Shown: positions 20,716 through 31,010, counted from the stretch's first letter. The stretch is 64,000 bases of DNA from Incurvaria masculella (GCA_946894095.1 OX335660.1:15381001-15445000); one strand, 5' to 3'. The notes: a model not told the origin generated them from the letters alone. Made by a program: numbers and translations.

Positions 20716-21267
20716 TCCTTTTGATGAACCCTATACATTTTATTTTATTTTATTTGGGAAATCAACAGCTTACATATCTAGTACATTTTTTAAAATTAAA
20801 ATTACTTTAAATTAAAGCCAATTACAAATTTCCTCTATTTACCGTTACAGTAGATGAATATAAGTAGTATAAAATGCGAAAGTTTGTGTAGGTAGGCTTA
20901 GTTACAACAAGTTACAGTTACACTCAAAACACATACATACCGCTACATACACAGATAGTAGCGCTCTGTCATGTCGCTAACGAATTCACCCCTGATGTTC
21001 TCGGGCACCAAAGACACTGCACGGGGGACTCCATTTAGTGCAACTAACAAGCGAACTGACTGGCCGACGCTACCGTCAGTGTATTCTCACTATAACGGAA
21101 TCCAAACACAAGCCAAAAAGTACAAGCTCCAAAACCCATACAGCAAACAAACCTTATGAATACGGATATTTTCAACTAGGCTAACCTATCCTGGTTAGAT
21201 TATATGGATTTTATAGTACACACGAAAAATTCATACTTTTGCATGTTTTGGGTTTTGACCCTTATAC
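20716..21267. other. No recognisable gene
   Basis: A (TTTTA)n-like run occurs at 20735-20755. A short frame at 20971-21159 has no recognisable domain. Confidence 0.25.
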
Positions 21268-21514
21268 TTTTTAGGGTTCCATACCCAAAGGGTGAAAATG
21301 GAACCCTATTACTAAGCCTCCGCCTCGTCCTCCGTCCGTCCGTCTGTCTGTCACAGGGCTGTATCTCATGAACCGTAATAGCTAGGCAGCTGAAATTTTC
21401 ACAGAGTGTTTAAAGGGGGTCACATACAAAAAACGTGATTTTTTTGTGTTAAATATTGTACGATGGTACGGAACCCTTCGTGTGCGAGTCCGACTCGCAC
21501 TTGGACGGTTTTTT
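21268..21514 (-). mobile_element. Microsatellite-bearing lepidopteran repeat, internally shortened
   Basis: CTTTTTAGGGTTCCATACCC to CGCACTTGGACGGTTTTTTT. The GCGGCAAAATAAATAC segment between the tail-side and head-side halves is missing, giving a 247-bp copy. Confidence 0.82.
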
Positions 21515-23739
21515 TGGACTTTATGAATGATAAAGGACTTGACGCTGCCTCTACGCGGATTATTTTCGGTCGTCCTTTCATACTCGATGGCCTTTCATAA
21601 ATCCTATGCTTCAATGTCCAATTCGACCACGAAATAGGCATAACAACGAATTATCTTTGGTATCGGTTCGTTCCTCCGATACCAAAACGCCATATCAATT
21701 GACCACAATAAACACTGCCGACTGGCGGAGCGGTGCGGACGGAAGCGGTTCTCCGTACCTATGCTGGTACTATCTCCAAGCTTACCCGGTACAATGAAAT
21801 CATCACGTGAGTCAGTGACAATAGACTGTTTAATTCCGTCGCACGGCTCGTCATATTGATAATTCGTTTCACTTGAAAATGTACAGTGCGCTGAATTTCA
21901 CAATTGTTTTCTCGCCGCTTTCGACTTGCCACATCGGGCGAATTGTCGGTTCGTTTTGATGGGTGCTGGTTCCCAGCTCCGCTCAGGTCAATTTCGTTTT
22001 GGGCAATCACCCGGGCGGACCCGGGTAAAATGTGCCATAGGCCCCCGTTCGTAGCGTGATGAGAAATTTCCCTTTAACCTTTCTCAAAAAGTCTTCGGAT
22101 ATATTGCTCGCCCTGCTCTTGATGCATCACTCATATGTATTGTCCTGTATTAAGGTCCAAAAATAAGGTAATAAAGTAATCAAAAAATTAATTATATTCA
22201 GCGAAAGCGCGTTTCTCCTTTCATAATAAATAACTATGCGATTGCAAAGTCATCAAATTTACCGTGAATCAAGGCGAAGCTACTTATTATGCGAATAAGT
22301 AAAACATTACGAATGAGTTGGCGCCACGAAAGCAAGATAATGAATTTGCTGATAATTCTCTGCGTGACACGATAAGATGTATTGTTTGACTTTCGTAATA
22401 TCAGACGACATGGTGTGTTGTGATGTCACGAGACAACGACACGGCTTGTTAATAAAGAAATTAAAGATAACTTAATATCGATCTTTGAAACTTTTCAAAG
22501 ATTACACTAGCGAAAGCATCGTGAGGTTCTTACTTTAAAGCGCGTTTGCGTTTTGAATTCTATGGAAAACAATAAAATAGTGGACTAGATACGGGTAGGC
22601 GAAATAGCTATGGGCTCGCTATGTCTAGGTCTACATTAGTCAACTGCTGGGAACACTGAGAACCCTAATGTTCTGTTTGCTGGAACCAGAAATAGCGCCC
22701 CTAATTGTATTGTATTGTATTGTTTATTCATCATCCATAGACAGTACACTGCACTCGGATTTGTCATATTTTAGCATTGACCAGTTCAGCAAAACAAAAC
22801 ACAGCGAAGAAGAACTGGAAAGAAACTCCGCTGTTTTTTTTTCAACGTCCACTTAGTCTAAGTTTACAAAAGTGTTTGTCAATTATTTTAACAAAAACAT
22901 AGGTAAAACACTAAATTCACATGAATACACAAAATGTACAATCCATGCCGTATGCAACAGTTCATGACAAATATCATTTTATTTGCAAAGACAATCCCCT
23001 CCAACTAATATGTTGCCAATTGGAGCAGGCCAGTTCCCACAAAAAGCACCCGTTCACGAGCATCACGCCGGGCTGTCCATTACCTGTTTCAACCATATTT
23101 TAGGGAAAGAGATAACCCGAGCCAAGCGTCACCGTAAGCAAGGACCTTTAAGCGATGCACTGCTCCAGTGGCAACACAACACTGTGAAACACTTGCACAT
23201 TAGGTTTTAATACTATAAGTTTTGTCATAAACTACTACTGTCAGCTGATCACATAGTTACATATCCCTTTAAATGCTACCACCTACAGAACATTAAGAGT
23301 ATAATGGTTTGAGAGCAGCCCTATCAATAAAGTAATAATAGATTCCTATATGAGATTTTGACCAATACGGAAAAAATAATAATGCTTAACTAAAATAAAA
23401 TAAAATTCGGGTGTATAGAGCCCTCTGAATGAAGTGAGTAGGAAAGCGCTCTCTAACGAGGCTCATGTTAGAGAAATAAGAAAAGTATGCCGAATTGAAT
23501 ATTGAGAACTGCTGTATTACTTACCTCAGAACATACATGTATCGAACATCATAACACCAAACAGCATGCCCAAAACTAATTCAGAAACAAAACAAATATG
23601 TATACACTTGAAAGTATAAGCAAACCGAGCAAAGAAAGCAAAGAATTAAGAAAAAAACCAAAAAAGTAAAGTCCACGAATTGTGACACACAAATGTAGCT
23701 GCTAATACCTGCATTGATAGGCACGAAAAGCTAACATCA
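21515..23739. other. Unassigned DNA, mostly AT-rich
   Basis: No host gene recognised. Details: an (ATTGT)n run at 22706-22726; the segment CAACGTCCACTTAGTCTAAG at 22840-22859 repeated in reverse near 8375; a small frame ending in FFSTST at 22856. The 21700-22060 part has normal base composition and no repeat match, so a small non-coding or exonic piece there cannot be excluded. Confidence 0.25.
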
Positions 23740-23790
23740 ATGTTTGAAAAAACGCACGGCTTTTCACACGGCGTGAGTTTTTTCAAACAT
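23740..23790. repeat. Near-perfect hairpin, 19-bp arms
   Basis: Arm ATGTTTGAAAAAACGCACG (23740-23758) pairs with CGTGAGTTTTTTCAAACAT (23772-23790), one mismatch, with a 13-base loop. No known family matches. The arms are longer than expected by chance. Confidence 0.6.
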
Positions 23791-24240
23791 GTGTGATGAC
23801 TGCTGTAAACTAAAAAGAAGTAATATCAACATTAATGTTACGTCTCTATAAGCTCATGGCACTAGTTTTGCGAAACCAGGACTTTCCCCTTTTCTTGATT
23901 CCCTGCTTCTGGATATATTACCATATTCCGATGCTTGGTTTATTAGATTTCTCAAATTCCACGAACACCTAAATGCTCGCCTTGGGTTTCCCAGTTCGCC
24001 GTGATATTAGCGTAAACTGTTTTAGAGTTACTGGAAATACAATTCTAACCTGAATTGACGTTTGGCACACCGCCATTTCTGAACGTATGCTTGGGTGGGA
24101 ATTCATGTACTTTATCCACTGTTGCAAATTATGGACAACGGTTTTAAATTTTCAAACTCAGGGGCGCTCTCATGTGAGGGACTTAATCCCCGCCCTGTTC
24201 ATGCACCACTTTATTTCTCTTTTTGAGTGAGATATATGCT

Positions 24241-24383
24241 AGGAATGTGACATGTATGTATGTATAATCGACCGCGAAGCAAGGATAACGATTTTTAAAA
24301 GTTGTTTTTTACAGGGTTATTTCTTTAATTAATGTGTCCTTGCTTCACGGTCGATAATACATACATACATGTCACATTCCTTG
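24241..24383. mobile_element. Foldback element, AGGAATGTGACATG family
   Basis: Left arm AGGAATGTGACATGTATGTA (24241 on) and right arm ACATACATGTCACATTCCTT (to 24383) are inverted copies over about 46 bases. Each continues inward to CGACCGYGAAGCAAGGA. The centre is an AT-rich spacer with TTCTTTAATTAATGTGTCC. Related copies: 28875-29250 and a fragment at 3017. Confidence 0.65.
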
Positions 24384-25338
24384 GAATAATCGACGTCCAT
24401 GCTTAGTACGAAAAAGTATATTTACTTGAGATATGTGCAATTCGTCACAATGCGAGCTATTCCTTGGTTAGGGGTTCCATGGTTGCAATGGCCTGGATGC
24501 ACAAAATAAATACCAGATTTTACCAATTCGGTAAAATGGTTCGTTAAGTGTATGCTTTAGATTGAATTTCTCCCAATGATAGATATTTCGGTGATCATCA
24601 AGTAAAGCTGCCTATGAAGCAAATGACATCTAAACTATACTGCAACGGTTATGTTACTTCTGTCTTTAGCTTTAATAAAAACATTCCATTTACATAAAGA
24701 TTTTAAGATTAAAAGACTGATAACCGCTCTGCTTGATGACAAAAACCTTTATCGAATGATAAAAAATTAAATAAATCCTTTTAATATTAACCGGAATCGA
24801 ATCCTTACTTTCGTACTATTACTTATTCTATGCTTTAATGTGCATGCATCGTCGAATCTATCCAAATTGAATTTGGATTATTCAGCGAATATTCAGATCA
24901 ATATCACCTTCTTAAATCAGTGGTCAAATCTAAACATTATAAATGTTTACAGATACAGTTCGGGGCTATTCTGTATCAACACATTTAAAGTTCTTGATTA
25001 GCATCCGCCTTGAAAGAAACATTGACCCGTTTACCATTTACATAATCAATATTAGGTTGTTTGTCGCAGTACTTTATTCATATATGTACATACTTGCGGG
25101 AGTGTGGTCCTATTTTAACGAAATATATGAGTTACTCAATACGGTACTCTTCGAATGTGCCTTCCCAAATCGGACGAAGCTTTGGTTAGTGGGCCGACAC
25201 AGAAACAGACGGACGGACATAACCGTATTGCTGACGCAGGACCTCATTTTGCAACGCCAAAAATATTGTTCATGTCTTGCATGCAAAATTACACCAGCAA
25301 CCTAGTAATCAAAGGAAACAAACACATTCATAAAACGT
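24384..25338. other. AT-rich DNA downstream of the PH-like gene
   Basis: A 120-residue frame at 24943-25305 starts with ATG but has no domain and overlaps a degraded GACGGACGGACAT repeat trace at 25210; it is not called as a gene. Confidence 0.25.
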
Positions 25339-25344
25339 TTTATT
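25339..25344 (-). terminator. Poly(A) signal candidate of the PH-like gene
   Basis: TTTATT on the plus strand gives AATAAA on the minus strand, about 700 bases past the stop codon at 26041. No clear AATAAA lies closer. Position is plausible for a long 3' untranslated region. Confidence 0.4.
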
Positions 25345-26040
25345 TTTCTTATTAATCGTCTTTTTAATAATTTATACAAAACATATTTTCAATAACAAGT
25401 GACGCACTTATCTCATATAACTTGCAACGGAACATTGTTGGGATGAGAACCAGTTCTCATTTAAATGATTAGGACATCACATTACAATACAATTTACTTT
25501 CATAAAGCCTAAATAAAGCTATGAATACTCAATATTTGTTCAAATTCAGTGCTGTATCACAAAAATAACCGTTATAGGTAGTTACTAATTTAAAATCATA
25601 AGGCTTTTAAAGATATACTCGCAACTTTAAAGAACTATTTACACCTAGAAAACCATAAATTGTACAATTTGGAATTCGGAACTATGTTAACGCAGTTATG
25701 CCGATTCACAAAAGGTCAGCCAAAACACGTCGACCAACCAGATAATCTTGAATACTGAGACCAATACTCGTACTAAATATACGTATCAGATCGGAGTTTT
25801 GAGTTCTGCTTATGTTACACCGAAGTCTTTGCAGCTACATCTCACATCACTTCACCGATTCCACGGCTGATGCCTCCACGAAGCTCTAACGCTGATCACC
25901 TGATCACCGCAGGTCGGCTGGCGGTCGCTTCCTCCATCGCTCCTGCCCCTTCCGGGACGAAGTTTCAGCCTCGCGCGCTCTCGAGGAGCCCGCGACGAGA
26001 ATTCCGGTCAGGCCATCCCTCGGGTGCGGGCCGGCTTCCT
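25345..26040 (-). other. Probable 3' untranslated region of the PH-like gene
   Basis: The part up to 25860 is AT-rich and repeat-free, unlike most of the window. The GC-rich part next to the stop codon (25865-26040) contains no further minus-strand domain. The extent is inferred from the poly(A) signal. Confidence 0.4.
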
Positions 26041-26463
26041 TCAGCACTCCTCGTCCTCCTCGAGCACGGGCATCGAGCACTGGCGCACCGGCTGCTGCGC
26101 CCGCCACGTGAACGCCGCCGCCCACGACTCCAGCTCCGTCGGGTAGTCGCTCAGGAACGTGACGGCCGCCGTGCTGTCGGAGCCGCGCTGCCGGAGGACG
26201 ACGCCGCAGCGGCTCCGCTCGCTAAGCCGCTGGCAGCTCGTGTTCCTGAGGTTGAGCACGCCGAGCGGCCGGCAGTGCTTCGCCTGCGGGTAGATCACGG
26301 CGAAGTGCTCCGAGCTCGTGCGGTAGACCTTCACCTGCACGCCCTGGCGGACGCCGGTCGGGCTGAGCAGGTCGAGCTCGCCGAACTTCTCCTCGGCGCG
26401 GCCGCCCGGCCGGGCGAGGCCCTCCGGGCGGAAGGTGGACGGGGCGGCGAGTTCGACTGGCAT
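26041..26463 (-). CDS. Small single-exon PH-like protein, 140 residues
   Basis: Intact minus-strand frame. An upstream in-frame GTG at 26499 is ignored because the ATG at 26463 has a good context (CCAACATG), and from it the protein aligns without gaps to the paralogue at 1-203. Residues 1-25 are variable and Pro/Ala-rich. A beta-rich block runs from 28 to about 105 (GELDLLSPTG at 28-37, VYRTSSEHFAV at 46-56, LGVLNLRNTS at 67-76, AAVTFLSDYP at 99-108). A helix with Trp114 (TELESWAAAF) follows. Strands ending in a Trp-bearing helix are the pattern of PH domains, so a PH-like adaptor or lipid/peptide-binding role in the cytoplasm is inferred, not proven. The acidic tail ends EEDEEC. GC content is far above the surroundings. 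A TATA/initiator promoter lies 87 bases upstream. Confidence 0.8.
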   Translation of the reverse strand: MPVELAAPSTFRPEGLARPGGRAEEKFGELDLLSPTGVRQGVQVKVYRTSSEHFAVIYPQAKHCRPLGVLNLRNTSCQRLSERSRCGVVLRQRGSDSTAAVTFLSDYPTELESWAAAFTWRAQQPVRQCSMPVLEEDEEC

Positions 26464-26550
26464 GTTGGGCTTGTTTGGGTCACTGTCGCGCTCGGTCACG
26501 GTCGGCTTTGTCGCGGGGCGTGCGTTCCGGACGAGCGTGGCGGAGGGACT
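26464..26550 (-). other. 5' leader of the PH-like gene
   Basis: 87 bases between the initiator A and the ATG, GC-rich, without upstream ATG. No splice sites are needed. Confidence 0.5.
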
Positions 26551-26582
26551 GACTGGACGGCCGCGGAGAGGTGGTATTTATA
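26548..26582 (-). promoter_or_regulatory. TATA box and arthropod initiator of the PH-like gene
   Basis: Minus strand: TATAAATA at 26582-26575 and TCAGT at 26552-26548 with the A at 26550. The TATA starts 32 bases upstream of that A, the standard spacing. TCAGT is the classic arthropod initiator. No clear downstream element at +28 was seen. Confidence 0.72.
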
Positions 26583-27036
26583 CGATTCGCTTGTCCGCAC
26601 TCACTAGGCGGCAGCGTGCTCCAATAATAGGCGGTATCGACGCACCGCTAACTTGTTGACTACCCATGTGTCGCACTATTGTTTTAGAGATAACGAAACG
26701 CAGTTGCCTCGTGGGTTAAGCGATCCAGGAGGGGCGATTATACCCGTATGTTAATCGTTCAACAAAGGTTCAACAAGTCTCAGGTGTGAAAAAGTAAACG
26801 TTATTTTTAATACCCAAGTCAAGTCAATCAGATTATCGATCAATTAAAAAGTTCACTAGGAGGGGTAGGCAGAGCACCATGCGGTACGATCACACCATAC
26901 TTTCCGCTTCTTAAACAGGCATACATGCCTGCATGCACGCTTTTCGTATTACGGATGCTACGAATTTGATGTTTCCAAAGCGCATGACCTATCTGGTCAG
27001 GCTTTTGAACTTGCCACGATTTCACAGCCCGTCACA
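26583..27036. other. Upstream flank of the PH-like gene
   Basis: No gene or known repeat. It may contain control sites of the gene, none of which can be named. Confidence 0.3.
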
Positions 27037-27083
27037 GCGCATTGCCGAAGGAACTAGGTTCCATGCCAGGGCCGTCCCTTATT
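27037..27083 (-). mobile_element. SINE fragment used as insertion target
   Basis: TTGCCGAAGGAACTAGGTTC then CATGCCAGGGCCGTCCCTTA matches the SINE body in minus orientation. It stops where the hAT-like element begins, and may resume for a few bases after 27861. Confidence 0.5.
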
Positions 27084-27861
27084 GCGTAAGCAGGGTTGCC
27101 ATCCGTCCAGGTTTCCCCGGATTTGTCCTAGTTTAGAGGGCATCCGGGAAGCGTCCGGGCGGGGCTTCATTTGTAGTTCGGGTTTAAAGTCTTTACTATC
27201 AGTATCTAACTGATTTGTAACATACTGTAATAATATTCTGTTTTATTAGGTAAGTACATTTTCAAAGGATGATAAAAGATCACTAAATTTAATTGTAAGG
27301 TCTGAAAATAAATAAAAAGGTGATTAATGATTTTTTTTTATGTGACTGGACATGGATGGCTAATACCACAAGTTCTGTCATGGTATTAGCCCAACACACC
27401 ACATGGGAACTAGGTGCCATGCCAGGACCTTCCTTATATTGCACGGCTACATTGAACTGAATTGAAAACACGGACAATTTTCATTGCCGCTTCGACCATC
27501 GTTCATCCAATGCGATGGTACCAACCCGGGCGGGATAAACCCTACCACCTAGTAAGTAAGGAAGGGGACCTACAGCTTAACGTGGAATCCGAACCACGGC
27601 CAGCCTCTCCGAACGGTCGAATGGTCACCCATCCAAGACCAGACCGGACCCAGCGTTGCTTAACTTCGGAGAGCGATCGCCGAAGTGTCGCGCCACTGGG
27701 CCACCGAGGCTGATATATTCAACTATTTTTCTAATACACTGACTGCTTAGAAAAACCTTTTGACATGTCCGGGTTCTGGGCTCTAAAATCCGGGGTTCTC
27801 ACGCGTATTTTCACATCTTGTCCTGGTTGCCAAATTTTAGATATGGCAACCCTACGTAAGC
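27084..27861. mobile_element. hAT-like non-autonomous element with 8-bp target duplication
   Basis: The element proper is 27092-27853. It starts AGGGTTGCCATCCGTCCAGG and ends GGTTGCCAAATTTTAGATAT-GGCAACCCT, so the ends are inverted (AGGGTTGCCA). The flanks GCGTAAGC (27084-27091) and ACGTAAGC (27854-27861) form an 8-bp duplication with one change, the length typical of hAT elements. CCGG-rich inner segments recur inverted. The interior is taken up by a SINE at 27331-27713. No transposase frame. Confidence 0.72.
27331..27713 (-). mobile_element. SINE, 5S-headed, full length, nested in a hAT-like element
   Basis: Same architecture as 14238-14622: T run, ATGTGACTGGACATGGATGG, body, and a 5S head with CCGAAGTTAAGCAACG in its own sense. 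It lies wholly inside 27092-27853, so it is the younger of the two. Confidence 0.92.
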
Positions 27862-28207
27862 ACGACCTTTAGGTATTGGACACCCTCGGTATAGAACCCA
27901 TGGCGCCTATGGCCTTTGCCAAGAAACAGGCGAATAATATGAGCTAGGGGCCGCTCAAAGCCAGAAGTAAGAGGAATATGCGACCCCATTGACAGTTTGT
28001 AATGTCACTCATTGACTCAAATCAAAGCAACTGCGTGGATAACGCAGTTCCATAGCAACGAGACAACAATGAGACGTCTAGACTCGCCCCGTTCGTCTAG
28101 TCGTTGGCTGGGAGCTTCTCAGCTGCGTCATTCACTGAGCTGACATACATGTATATAGTTCTATACATGGAATTCGAGAGTTTTGTCTCGGGATTATAAG
28201 TACTCAC
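27862..28207. other. No recognisable gene
   Basis: Short frames only; no match to other repeats was seen. Confidence 0.25.
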
Positions 28208-28520
28208 AATGTCAGGATATTCCCTTTATGAGTACGGATACATTGAACTGGATGGAAAGCACGGACCATTTTTTCATTGCCGCTTCGTCCATCTTTTCAT
28301 CCGATGCGAAGGTATGAATCCGGGCGGAACCCTACCACCTAGAAGGGCAAGGGAACCTACAGTTTTAACTGGATTCCGAACCATGGAACAGCTCGCATTC
28401 ATAATAAAATGTTAAGTGCATTTCATTGCAACCCAGAAAAAGAAAATTGTGAAAGTGGGCTGGGATTTGAACCCAGACCTCTGGGATGGAAGGCACCCGC
28501 CCCCGAGCCACGAGCTCGTA
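28208..28520 (-). mobile_element. SINE, tRNA-headed, lacking its 3' tail
   Basis: Body CATTGCCGCTTCGTCCATC, CCTACCACCTAGAAGG; head with GATTTGAACCCAGACCTCTG (B box GGTTCAAATCC on the minus strand). The final 100 bases before the A-tail are absent at the left edge. Confidence 0.75.
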
Positions 28521-28874
28521 CCGCATACGAGCCATGTACATAGGAAGCAACATCCTTAAAGTTCTCACCTATTTCCTCTATGTCTGTTTATGTTTGGTAA
28601 ACACGGCAGTCCGATAGTGTCGACACGCGGTATCTATTTTTAGGGTTCCGTACACACGCCGCGCGGAAAGTAGCTCAGCGATCTCGCTAGTGTTTAAGTT
28701 GAGCTGTTTGCGAGATGGCTTGGCGCGACGCGGATGTTTTGACATGCGCCGAAGCGTTTCCAATAAGTGTCTACGTGCTGTTTGCAAGTGTATTAATAGA
28801 TGTAGGCGTGAAGCGTGTGTTATCTTCCTGCGCCCCTTTCTGTAAATAAGGAATTAATTAATAAATTTACACTC
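28521..28874. other. Unassigned DNA
   Basis: 28640-28655 has TTTTTAGGGTTCCGTAC, a stub of the microsatellite repeat end. The following 150 bases are GC-richer but not recognised. Confidence 0.25.
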
Positions 28875-29250
28875 CTAGGAATGTGACATGTATGTATAAT
28901 CGACCATGAAGTAAGGACACATTAATTAAATAAAGATCCCTTCATAAAGAACTTATATTTTGAATGTTCAGTCTATGCACTCAAGCTCCGTAACGCAGGT
29001 ATAGCTTAAAATAAATGTATGTAGGTATAATCTTAAATACTGTGTTAGTAGGAGGCATTGATTACAGGAAGAGGGACAACAGGTGGTGAAATTGGTCAGA
29101 CGCAATACCCGCGAATGTTATGTTTTGCTGTTTCGGGTCCAGCCTTGCAGTATATTCGTAAAGTAGTTCTTTTTACAGGGATCTTTCTTTAATTAATGTG
29201 CCCTTGCTTTACGATCAATTATACATACATACAATGTCACATTCCTTGGA
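28875..29250. mobile_element. Foldback element, AGGAATGTGACATG family, long copy
   Basis: Left arm CCTAGGAATGTGACATG... (28875-28918) and right arm ...CAATGTCACATTCCTTGG (29201-29250) are inverted copies. The 280-base centre is shared in part with 2740-3010. No coding frame. Confidence 0.62.
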
Positions 29251-29675
29251 ATAAGCGACGTGCATGCTTAGTAAGAAAAATTATATTTACTTAAACTTAC
29301 ACTCCATCCTGAGATCAAAAAGGGAAGGACCCGGGTAACGCTTACATACATACCCCTGTCTTTCCATTTATTTTCTCTATATGTAACGCAACTTAACAAA
29401 ACCAACAAAAATACATATTGTGGCATTTTTACACCTGAGCCGCTTTATTCATTCGGATTATTTTTTTGGTTATTTCGAATCACAATCAAATTCACTGATA
29501 TTTCTATTAAACATTTTATTATTTTTCGTTTATACATTTTTTTATCAATTCAAATTGTATCATAACCTCCAAAGGTTAGATTCAAATTTAATAATTGAGT
29601 GGTCATATAAACATCACATCAAAAATGCCAACTTATCTTTTTCCTTTCGTAAAGTTTCAAAAAAAGTTTCAATTG
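29251..29675. other. AT-rich DNA, no gene recognised
   Basis: A 91-residue frame at 29420-29695 is low-complexity Phe/Leu-rich and runs into a SINE tail; not called. Confidence 0.25.
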
Positions 29676-30088
29676 TTTTTTTTTATGCGACCTGACATAG
29701 ATGGCTAATACCACACAACTACCGTTGTGATATTAGCCCAATACACCTGATTCCCTAAGGAATTAGGTGCCATGCCAGGACCTTCCCTTTTTTTTATGAG
29801 TGCGGCTACATTGAACTGGATGGAAAACACGGACAATTTTTCATTGCCACTTCGACCATCTTTTCATTCAGCGCGATAGTACCAACCCGGGCGGGCTTAA
29901 ACCCTACCACCTAGTAGAGGAAGGGGACCTACAGTTTTACATGGATTCCGAACCATGGAGCAGCTCGCATTCGTGTAGAAATGCACTTATCGAACTCGGA
30001 AAGAGAAAGATAGTGGTGCATGTCGGTATTGAACCCAGGCCTCTGGTACGCTAGGCCAGTCCCCGCGCCACTAGGCTACGAGCCGCTC
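29676..30088 (-). mobile_element. SINE, tRNA-headed, full length
   Basis: Minus orientation: T run, ATGCGACCTGACATAGATGG, ATTCCCTAAGGAATTAGGTG, the shared body, then the head. Read in its own sense the head has TAGCCTAGTGGCG (a perfect Pol III A box) and GGGTTCAATACC (B box) about 30 bases later. From the CCTACAG-complement block onward the body is the same as in 5S-headed copies. A second, plus-oriented copy begins 70 bases away. Confidence 0.9.
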
Positions 30089-30156
30089 GAGCTAATCCCA
30101 AAATATAGCTCCGCCTCAGGTCAACATCTCGACGACGGCGCCACCTACCGGGTCCA

Positions 30157-30393
30157 CCTTCCCTTACTAGGTGGTAGGGTTTAAGCCTGCCCGGGTTGGC
30201 ACCATCGCATTGGATGAAATGATGATCGAAGTGGCAATGGAAAATTGTCCGTGTTTTGCATCCAGTTCAATGTAGCCGTGCTCATAAAGGGAAGGTCTTG
30301 GCATGGCACCTAATTCCCTCGGTAATGTGGTGTATTGGGCTAATATCGTAACTGTAGTTGTGTGATATAAGCCATCCATGTCAGGTCGCATAA
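30157..30393 (+). mobile_element. SINE, tRNA-type, 5'-truncated
   Basis: CCTTCCCTTACTAGGTGGTA to CATCCATGTCAGGTCGCATAA. The head is missing. The tail type (CAGGTCGCATAA, TAATTCCCTCGG) places it in the tRNA-headed group. Confidence 0.83.
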
Positions 30394-30498
30394 CATTCAT
30401 AATAATAATATTCATCAAAATCGGTCCAGCAGTTTACGATTTCAAAGACATACACCCGTATATGCAAAGATGTGCCCAAGATTCTGCAAACCATCGAT

Positions 30499-30738
30499 AT
30501 GACTGCAAACATTCCAAGCTTGGAATTGAACCAACGGACTCCTGCCAGTGACGACGAGGAATGTAAAAAACAATGCATGGAACTATGTTCTAGCATGAAT
30601 ATTACAGCAATTGCGTCCAATAAATACAGTAATGCCATTAATACAAAGCATGTATGCGGTAAATACGGATATTTACCTATAAAATTGTTAATAGAACAAT
30701 GCAGGGAATCCGGCTGCAAACATATTTTAATAGATTAA
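30499..30738 (+). CDS. Cys-rich small hypothetical frame
   Basis: 79 residues from ATG at 30499 (an in-frame GTG lies at 30472). It has eight cysteines, arranged CKKQCMELC near residues 22-30 and others near 56, 73 and 78. Codon use looks coding-like, with few rare-looking runs. The C-terminal part reads KYGYLPIKLLIEQCRESGC. No domain is recognised. An antisense frame of 112 residues overlaps it, so one of the two, or both, may be chance. It could be the last exon of a gene or a fragment of an element; a TE-like stretch (AAAATCGGTCCAGCAGTTT) lies immediately upstream. Confidence 0.3.
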   Translation: MTANIPSLELNQRTPASDDEECKKQCMELCSSMNITAIASNKYSNAINTKHVCGKYGYLPIKLLIEQCRESGCKHILID

Positions 30739-30832
30739 AGTGGAACAATGCGCTTCTAATAATATCGCTAGGGCTTTACATACACGTACGCAGATGTTGA
30801 GGTTTATATTGAAAAACAGTTTTTATAGAGCG

Positions 30833-31010
30833 GGGTACCATAATAAATCAACTCGCCGGGCGAACACACAAGTCCGTTTTAATCACTCACTTGCCTTTGC
30901 CCAACTTTGCTAATTTGCTTTCTATTATTGCGAGGCTACATAGAACTGGATGCGAGCGGTGGTACCAACCCAGGCGGGATTGTATACCATGTCCAGTTAT
31001 ATAAAAAAAA
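30833..31010. repeat. Fragments of a foldback MITE and of a SINE
   Basis: 30833-30890 resembles one arm of the 10873 MITE (GGTACCATAATAAATCAACT, CTCGCCGGGCGAAC). 30931-31010 has pieces of the SINE: CTACATAGAACTGGATG and GGTACCAACCCAGGCGGG (minus), then CCATGTCCAGTTATATAAAA (plus). Confidence 0.45.

Noticed and set aside
24943..25305. 120-residue plus-strand frame
   Set aside because: No domain, AT-rich biased residues, and it runs into a degraded repeat trace (GACGGACGGACAT).
26464..26499. 12-residue N-terminal extension of the PH-like protein from an in-frame GTG
   Set aside because: GTG is not a usual start in animals. The ATG at 26463 has a better context, and the paralogue aligns from that Met.
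28440..28520. Possible tRNA gene
   Set aside because: It has a B box but no full cloverleaf, and it continues directly into the SINE body; it is the head of a SINE.
30381..30719. 112-residue antisense frame over the Cys-rich candidate
   Set aside because: Hydrophobic and low-complexity; its end lies in a SINE tail and repeat-derived sequence. The plus frame looks more coding-like, though neither is proven.
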